Below the pieces are notes generated by a model that was not told the origin of the DNA, did no database searches, and saw only the letters and a list, made by a program, of their open reading frames with translations. The position numbers and the translations under genes are program-made. Positions 5,635 through 10,431 of a stretch of DNA of 10,431 bases are shown here, in pieces (position 1 is the stretch's first letter; each line of letters begins with the position of its first letter). Source of the DNA: Draconibacterium orientale (lineage in GTDB: Bacteria; Bacteroidota; Bacteroidia; Bacteroidales; UBA1556); NCBI GenBank assembly GCA_022736595.1, contig DZDC01000081.1:1-10431 (forward strand), in the 5' to 3' direction.

Positions 5635-7168
5635 AATCCTCAGGTAATTTCACCGATTCAAGTTTCACAAAATTAAATTCCATAAAGTCAAAATCAGGAT
5701 TTGGGACGTCAATTTGAAACGAAAGCACCTTAGAATCCTTGGTATTAAAAAACACCTTTCCTTGAGGTAAAGCAGGAAATTGTTTAAATTCTATCATAAA
5801 CGTATCAGCATCAAAAACCTTCACCTCGCCTATAAATTTAGGGGATTGAAGAAGCTGAATTGTAATCTTTTGACCTTTCACTTTTACCAAGGCATTGCCG
5901 TAAACATCACACCGATAAACACCTTCATAAGATTTCAAATTTAGAGTTGGAGCTTTTGCACCTACTGGAGCAACCAGAACTTCGCGCTGGTCTCCACCTT
6001 GTTGGTAAGGTAAAAAGAAAGCAGACCAATCGGTTGTATCCTTGGATAAATAATAGTCTAATATTTTATAGTTCAACGCATTATAAAGCGAGGAATTACT
6101 ATTGGTGAGAATTACAAAAGCCAGATTTTCTTCAGGAACAAAGCAGGTATAACTAATCACCCCATCATAACCGCCACTGTGGCTCACCACTTTTCGACCA
6201 TGATAATCCATGGTGCTCCAGCCCAAACCATATCCACGATAATGCATGGATGGCCAAAGTTCCTGTGCTCTTTGACTTACAGGTAAAACCGTGTGAGTGG
6301 TCAACATTTTGGCAATTTGCTTTTGAGTAAAAAGGGTGTCCCCTTTCCAAATCCCTGCATTAAGTTGTAGTTGAAGCCATTGCAACATATCATTCACATT
6401 GCTATTGAGATTACCTGCTCCGCCAATATTATCCCAATTGAGCAATTCGATGGGAAAAACCTTTTCATTAACCTTATTGTGTGGACTGCACACATTTTTC
6501 ATTTTTGCAAGGGCTTCAATGCTGTTGTAAGTTTCATTCATAAGTAAGGGTTGCAAAATGCGAGTTTTAATGAAATCGTTATAGGGCATACCCGAAACTT
6601 TCTCAACAATCAGTCCGGCAGCCATATACATGATGTTACTATAGCCAAAAGTGGTTCTAAATTCGTATTTGGGTTGCAAAAGTGGAAGTTTTCGCACCAC
6701 TTCTTCAGTTTTATAAGTAGAAGCATACCAAAGCAAATCGCCGCTGAAAGTCTCCAAGCCACTGTGGTGACTTAATAAGTCAGCGATGGTAAAATGCTGA
6801 GTCACATAAGGATCATACAAAGTAAAAAAGGGTAAAATTTCCACCACCTTAGTATCCCAACTGAGTTTGCCTTCATCCACGAGCATGGCAATAGCAGTAG
6901 CCGTAAAGGCCTTGGTATTGCTGGCCACTGGGAAAATGGTATGTGCATCTACACTGTCCTTCTTTTCAATATTTCGTAGTCCATAACCTTTGGCCAAGAC
7001 GGTTTTACCATCTTTAATAATACCCACCCCAATACCTGGCACTTCCCAAGCTTTGTATGCAGCAGCAAAATAGGAATCTAATTCTTTTGGAAATTGAGTT
7101 TGCGCGAAAACAATCCCATTTATAACACTATAAATCAATACTATAAAAAACAAAAGTACTTTTCTCAT
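5633..7168 (-). CDS. Secreted serine hydrolase, beta-lactamase/class C PBP-like (S12)
   Basis: A 511-residue serine beta-lactamase-fold hydrolase with an N-terminal signal peptide (hydrophobic 4-21, ending VFAQ), so it is exported to the periplasm or outer surface. The catalytic domain spans about 28-375 and keeps the three S12 family motifs: SxxK as S83-N-T-K86, YSN at Y176-S177-N178 and HSGG at 330-333. About residues 405-505 look like the beta-sheet C-terminal domain (DUF3471-like, YEGVYRCDVYG... ) often attached to these hydrolases. Family members include D-alanyl-D-alanine peptidases, esterases and class C beta-lactamases; the motifs do not separate these, and a resistance role should not be assumed. 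It is first in a probable operon with the LTA synthase-like gene. A near-consensus -7 box lies in the divergent upstream region. Confidence 0.88.
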   Translation of the reverse strand: MRKVLLFFIVLIYSVINGIVFAQTQFPKELDSYFAAAYKAWEVPGIGVGIIKDGKTVLAKGYGLRNIEKKDSVDAHTIFPVASNTKAFTATAIAMLVDEGKLSWDTKVVEILPFFTLYDPYVTQHFTIADLLSHHSGLETFSGDLLWYASTYKTEEVVRKLPLLQPKYEFRTTFGYSNIMYMAAGLIVEKVSGMPYNDFIKTRILQPLLMNETYNSIEALAKMKNVCSPHNKVNEKVFPIELLNWDNIGGAGNLNSNVNDMLQWLQLQLNAGIWKGDTLFTQKQIAKMLTTHTVLPVSQRAQELWPSMHYRGYGLGWSTMDYHGRKVVSHSGGYDGVISYTCFVPEENLAFVILTNSNSSLYNALNYKILDYYLSKDTTDWSAFFLPYQQGGDQREVLVAPVGAKAPTLNLKSYEGVYRCDVYGNALVKVKGQKITIQLLQSPKFIGEVKVFDADTFMIEFKQFPALPQGKVFFNTKDSKVLSFQIDVPNPDFDFMEFNFVKLESVKLPED

Positions 7169-7196
7169 TGCAATTCAACTAATAATTATCAAAGTG

Positions 7197-7204
7197 CAAA
7201 TATC
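7197..7204 (-). promoter_or_regulatory. Possible -7 box for the serine hydrolase operon
   Basis: The minus strand reads GATATTTG, seven of eight positions of TAnnTTTG (first base G), ending 28 nt before the hydrolase ATG. No TTG is present at the normal -33 spacing, so this is a weak call. The start would fall about 20 nt before the ATG. Confidence 0.35.
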
Positions 7205-7413
7205 CTTAAAAAATGTCTATCACTGCTTTTATTTCCCTAAATATTAGAAATTGAATACAACTAAAGTAAAATCTACTGGTCTTGGTGAAGTTGGAGAATT
7301 GAAAAATTAGTTATTTTTGATTTTGATTTTGGATTCGACCTAATTTCCACTAAATGATATTGAAAAATAAACTTTTAGTAAAGCTATAATCCCTGTTTAC
7401 TTATCCTTAAAAA
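7201..7413. repeat. 12-nt direct repeat in the divergent intergenic region
   Basis: TATCCTTAAAAA occurs at 7201-7212 and again at 7402-7413, near each end of the 274-nt gap between the leftward serine hydrolase and the rightward T9SS-exported gene. The first copy overlaps the possible -7 box of the hydrolase; the second is 29 nt before the ATG of the T9SS gene. It could be a paired regulator site or chance in A/T-rich DNA. The gap contains no ORF or RNA that I can support. Confidence 0.3.
7291..7319 (+). promoter_or_regulatory. Promoter of the T9SS-exported protein gene
   Basis: TTG at 7291-7293, an 18-nt spacer and TATTTTTG at 7312-7319 match the Bacteroidota -33/-7 promoter pattern (TTTG-like, 17-23 nt, TAnnTTTG), including a perfect -7 box. 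Transcription would start near 7326, leaving a leader of more than 110 nt before the ATG at 7443. Directly after the -7 box the sequence continues as a short TTTTGA tandem repeat (7315-7332), the last unit imperfect. Confidence 0.5.
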
Positions 7414-7442
7414 CTTCAGTTTTAACATAAAAACCTTAACTT

Positions 7443-8696
7443 ATGAAAAAGCTCTCTAACCTCCTACTATTTTCCATCTTGCTTACAATTAGCAATCTAC
7501 ATGCACAGCAAATCCTCCTCATCCACCAAGAACTTAAAGTGCACCAAATTTCATCTTTAGATGTGGCGATGCAAAACATAAACACATCAGAAGTCCCCAT
7601 ATTATACCTCACCTATCTCGACTCAGCCAATAATCCAGATACTTTATTCATCCAAAATTATTATTTCTACGGCTTTAATTCAGTTTTACTCAATTTAAGC
7701 GTGTCATTCATCACACCTCAAGTGGGGTTTTACGATTTCCACTTCGTAAATAATTCTAATGGTCACCTAATTCTTAAAAATCAATTATATGGATCCCACA
7801 AACCCCTATTTTTTGGTAATGAAGATAAAGAATATCAAATACTTAACAGCGATGATAGCCTCTTAGAACTCAGTTTTACTTTCCCAACTTATTTAGATCT
7901 TAACTTCTCTAACTGCAATACTTTTGATGCCCAGTTGCTAAAAAACAACCAATGGTATCAACCTGATTCAGTAAAAATTACAAGTAATAACAGCTTTACT
8001 TTTTTCATGGCTCAAGCACCAGATTCAGCAGGCTTTTATAATTTGGTAGTGCATAATGATATTGATACTTCGTTATTTCTATCCGACTATGTATTTATCA
8101 ATAATCCTGATTTTCTACAAATCGATAGCATCAGCCCCGATTCGTTCGACAACATCACTTGGATCCCTAACAATCCTAACAATCCAATGCAAATCATTTT
8201 TACCATTTATGGAAACCAAACCCACTTTACCGACTCCAATACCATTACATTTTTAAATCCAGAACCTCTAGGAATTATTGATTCATTGATTTGCATAAAT
8301 GATTCTACTCTTCTTTTATACTTTACCAATTTTATGGCCTGCAAACAGATAATTATCCCAACCAAGCTTAGTATTTGCAATCCTCAAGATGGCCTATTGG
8401 AGTATCCTTTAATCTATGTATTTTACGGTGCTACACCCGAACAAAATTCTACCCGACAATGGGAAGCTTACCCTAATCCAGCACAAAATCTGCTACACCT
8501 TAAAACTACGCATTTGAATACCTCTGGACCAATTGAACTCGACATCTATGATTTGCAGGGCAAAAAAGTGGCATCGCAAAAACATCAGTCTTCTTCTGAA
8601 ATTTTAATTAATACAAATAATTTAATATCCGGTAGTTACATTATCATAATTAAATCAAACAATCAACAAGAATTTATTAAATTCATCAAGCAATAA
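7443..8696 (+). CDS. Secreted protein with T9SS type A sorting domain
   Basis: A 417-residue exported protein of unknown function. Residues 1-21 form a Sec signal peptide (MKK then hydrophobic 6-16, ending NLHAQQ). The C-terminus (about 340-417) is a type IX secretion sorting domain: WEAYPNPAQNLLHL (340-353), IELDIYDLQGKKV (364-376), NTNNLISGSYIIII (390-403) and a basic tail FIKFIKQ. This routes the protein across the outer membrane for release or surface anchoring after cleavage. Between them are what look like three diverged Ig-like beta repeats of about 90-100 residues. Shared landmarks include QVGFYDFHFVNN (93-104) and SAGFYNLVVHND (195-206), and the third has the TIYGNQTHFTDSNTITFLN-type strand pair (254-272). 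No catalytic motif is visible, so adhesion or structural roles are possible. It is a single-gene unit with a promoter upstream and a hairpin terminator after it. Confidence 0.85.
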   Translation: MKKLSNLLLFSILLTISNLHAQQILLIHQELKVHQISSLDVAMQNINTSEVPILYLTYLDSANNPDTLFIQNYYFYGFNSVLLNLSVSFITPQVGFYDFHFVNNSNGHLILKNQLYGSHKPLFFGNEDKEYQILNSDDSLLELSFTFPTYLDLNFSNCNTFDAQLLKNNQWYQPDSVKITSNNSFTFFMAQAPDSAGFYNLVVHNDIDTSLFLSDYVFINNPDFLQIDSISPDSFDNITWIPNNPNNPMQIIFTIYGNQTHFTDSNTITFLNPEPLGIIDSLICINDSTLLLYFTNFMACKQIIIPTKLSICNPQDGLLEYPLIYVFYGATPEQNSTRQWEAYPNPAQNLLHLKTTHLNTSGPIELDIYDLQGKKVASQKHQSSSEILINTNNLISGSYIIIIKSNNQQEFIKFIKQ

Positions 8697-8733
8697 ACCC
8701 TTTCAAAAGGCTGCGATACGATAAAAAAATCTG

Positions 8734-8777
8734 AGGAAAGTCAAGAAGTATTTTACCAATTGACTTTCCTTTTTTTT
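8734..8777 (+). terminator. Intrinsic terminator after the T9SS-exported protein gene
   Basis: An 11-bp perfect stem (8734-8744 with 8760-8770, AGGAAAGTCAA type) with a 15-nt loop is followed directly by a run of eight T (8770-8777). It lies 38 nt after the stop at 8696, the right place to end that transcript. An A7 run at 8723-8729 on the other side makes it potentially bidirectional, although no leftward gene reads into it. Confidence 0.8.
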
Positions 8778-8784
8778 ATCTTAG
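8777..8784 (+). promoter_or_regulatory. Possible -7 box for the fumarase gene
   Basis: TATCTTAG matches TAnnTTTG at all but one fixed position, and it lies 35 nt before the fumarase ATG, giving a leader of about 25-30 nt. It abuts the T tract of the preceding terminator. The nearest TTG (8760-8762) is 14 nt away, short for a -33 element. The remaining leader is A-rich, has a repeated ACCTTAAA, and has no Shine-Dalgarno. Confidence 0.4.
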
Positions 8785-8819
8785 CCCCTTGAAAAACCTT
8801 AAACCTTAAAAGCATAAAA

Positions 8820-10430
8820 ATGAGTGAATTTATTTACCAAGAGCCCTTTCCCATTGAAAAGGATGACACCGAATACGTCTTATTGACCGACCAATACGTT
8901 AAATCGGTTGAGTTTGACGGAAGAACAATATTAAAAGTAGAACCCCAAGCCCTTGAGCTCATTGCCCAAGAAGCCATTTCGGATGTTAGTTTTTATTTGC
9001 GTCCAGCACATTTGCAGCAATTGGCCAACATCCTTGATGATCCAGAAGCTACCGATAACGATAAATTTGTGGCATACACCCTTTTACGCAACAGCGAAAC
9101 CAGTGCTGAAGGAGAATTACCCACTTGCCAAGATACTGGAACTGCCATCATAATGGCCAAGAAAGGCGAAAACGTTTTTACGGGTGTAGATGATGCAATG
9201 TATTTTAGCAAAGGCGTTTACAATACCTATCAAAACAAAAATCTGAGGTATTCGCAAGTGGTACCTTTGACCATGACCGATGAAAAAAACTCAGGAACCA
9301 ATCTCCCTGCGCAAATAGACATCTATTCAGTTCCCGGCAATGAATACAAATTCCTCTTTATTACCAAAGGCGGAGGATCGGCCAATAAATCCTATTTATA
9401 TCAACAAACAAAAGCACTACTCACCGACGAAAATCTCACTGCATTTGTAAAGCAAAAATTGGGCGACTTAGGAACTTCAGCTTGTCCGCCTTACCATTTA
9501 GCACTTGTAATTGGAGGCACCTCAGCAGAAAGCAATCTTAAGACCGTTAAACTTGCCTCTGCCGGCTATCTCGACCATTTACCCACTTCAGGAAATATGG
9601 GTGGTCAAGCATTTCGCGATTTGGAATGGGAAGCCAAGGTAAAGAAAATCACTGAAGAATTAGGTGTTGGAGCACAGTTTGGTGGAAAATATTTTGCTCA
9701 TGATGTTCGTGTAATTCGTTTACCAAGGCATGCTGCTTCTTGCCCAGTGGGCTTGGGAGTAAGCTGTTCGGCCGACCGTAACATCAAAGCAAAAATCAAT
9801 TCCAAAGGCGTTTTCATCGAAAAGATGGAAAAAAATCCCGCTCGCTTTTTGCCTGCAGCGCCTCCTCATCTTGAAAAAGCTGTGGAAATAGATTTGGATC
9901 AACCCATGGAAAATATTTTGGCTATTCTATCCAAATATCCTGTAAAAACACGATTGAGCCTCAATGGAACCCTCATCGTAGCTCGAGATATGGCGCATGC
10001 TAAAATCAAGGAGATCATAGACAGTGGCAAGCCCATGCCCGATTATTTCAAAAACCACCCCATATACTACGCTGGACCAGCAAAAACGCCAGTAGGCATG
10101 CCTTCTGGAAGCTTTGGCCCAACAACAGCTGGTCGGATGGACAGCTACGTGGGGCTTTTCCAAAGCATGAGAGGCAGTATGGTAATGGTGGCCAAAGGCA
10201 ACCGTAGCCCACAAGTAAAGGAAGCTTGCCAGAAAAATGGTGGTTTCTATCTCGGTAGTATTGGAGGCCCTGCAGCTATTTTGGCCAAAGAAAACATTCT
10301 TAGCATCGAAATAGTTGACTTCCCCGAACTTGGAATGGAAGCCATTCGTAAAATTAAAATCAAAAACTTCCCTGCTTTTATTATCACTGACGACAAAGGG
10401 AATGACTTTTTTGAGCAAATTGGAAAATAA
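8820..10430 (+). CDS. fumA: Class I fumarate hydratase, [4Fe-4S] dependent
   Basis: Catalyses reversible hydration of fumarate to (S)-malate in the TCA cycle, in the cytoplasm. The 536-residue single chain contains both the alpha (N-terminal, about 50-330) and beta (C-terminal, about 350-530) domains, as in FumA/FumB and eukaryotic class I fumarases. The three cluster cysteines are visible: C103 in LPTCQDTG, C222 in TSACPPYH and C316 in GVSCSADRN. Their spacing of 119 and 94 residues equals that I recall for the Leishmania enzyme's cluster ligands. The catalytic GSFGPTTAGRMDSYV (430-444) carries T435 and R439, and D105 follows the first cysteine. GGTSAESNLK and GAQFGGKYFAHDVR are also typical. 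The ATG follows an A-rich leader without Shine-Dalgarno. It appears monocistronic within the window, ending one base before the edge. Such enzymes are oxygen- and superoxide-sensitive, unlike class II FumC. Related activity on mesaconate is known for some family members and cannot be excluded. Confidence 0.95.
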   Translation: MSEFIYQEPFPIEKDDTEYVLLTDQYVKSVEFDGRTILKVEPQALELIAQEAISDVSFYLRPAHLQQLANILDDPEATDNDKFVAYTLLRNSETSAEGELPTCQDTGTAIIMAKKGENVFTGVDDAMYFSKGVYNTYQNKNLRYSQVVPLTMTDEKNSGTNLPAQIDIYSVPGNEYKFLFITKGGGSANKSYLYQQTKALLTDENLTAFVKQKLGDLGTSACPPYHLALVIGGTSAESNLKTVKLASAGYLDHLPTSGNMGGQAFRDLEWEAKVKKITEELGVGAQFGGKYFAHDVRVIRLPRHAASCPVGLGVSCSADRNIKAKINSKGVFIEKMEKNPARFLPAAPPHLEKAVEIDLDQPMENILAILSKYPVKTRLSLNGTLIVARDMAHAKIKEIIDSGKPMPDYFKNHPIYYAGPAKTPVGMPSGSFGPTTAGRMDSYVGLFQSMRGSMVMVAKGNRSPQVKEACQKNGGFYLGSIGGPAAILAKENILSIEIVDFPELGMEAIRKIKIKNFPAFIITDDKGNDFFEQIGK

Positions 10431-10431
10431 T

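Noticed and set aside
5633..7168. Reading the serine hydrolase as an antibiotic-resistance beta-lactamase
   Set aside because: SxxK, YSN and HSGG are shared by many S12 esterases and peptidases. Its 511-residue length with a DUF3471-like C-terminal domain argues for a housekeeping or envelope hydrolase; nothing suggests a resistance cassette.
7315..7332. TTTTGA tandem repeat considered as a phase-variable microsatellite
   Set aside because: There are only about three hexamer units and the last is imperfect, too short to suggest slippage-based switching; it is described as part of the promoter region.
9927..10418. 163-codon open frame on the minus strand inside the fumarase gene
   Set aside because: It lies wholly antisense to a strongly conserved class I fumarase; the translation has no recognisable domain and no promoter or ribosome site. 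It is a shadow of the real gene's codon bias.

Overview
The window looks like ordinary chromosomal DNA from a member of the Bacteroidota. Four things point there. A secreted protein ends in a type IX secretion (Por) sorting domain. One gene belongs to the DUF4301 family, which I know from Bacteroidota. Most genes lack a Shine-Dalgarno sequence and have A/T-rich leaders. Several intergenic gaps carry Bacteroidota-type -7 boxes (TAnnTTTG). The DNA is A+T-rich throughout. I cannot place it below phylum level. All eight protein genes are complete and I see no insertion sequence, phage, CRISPR or integration signal.

Layout. Positions 1-204 hold no gene but contain two hairpin/T-tract structures. 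Next come two tRNA-Leu genes on the minus strand (anticodons CAG, then GAG in transcription order), with a promoter box before them and a strong terminator after them. A plus-strand DUF4301 gene (520-2043) follows and overlaps tail-to-tail by 4 nt with a leftward block of four genes. In transcription order that block is: a secreted S12-family serine hydrolase (7168-5633); a membrane phosphoglycerol-transferase/LTA-synthase-like enzyme (5623-3737), 9 nt downstream; a secreted thioredoxin-fold protein (3658-3140), after a 78-nt gap with its own promoter-like box; and a MeaB-type G3E GTPase (3131-2040), 8 nt downstream. A 274-nt divergent region (7169-7442) separates this block from a plus-strand gene for a T9SS-exported protein (7443-8696). 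A clear terminator and then a class I [4Fe-4S] fumarate hydratase (8820-10430) finish the window.

How the genes fit together. The serine hydrolase and the phosphoglycerol-transferase-like protein probably form a two-gene envelope-modifying unit, judging from tight spacing and shared location at or outside the inner membrane. The thioredoxin-like protein and MeaB are transcriptionally paired, but no functional link is evident and no methylmalonyl-CoA mutase gene lies here. Fumarase and MeaB both touch succinate/TCA-cycle carbon flow but are not in the same transcription unit.

I found no new multi-gene system. The most interesting readings are that the DUF4301 protein carries, in the right order, motifs resembling UDP-sugar pyrophosphorylase-type nucleotidyltransferases, and that the thioredoxin-like protein has a Cys-Ser-Asp-Ser active site with no resolving cysteine.
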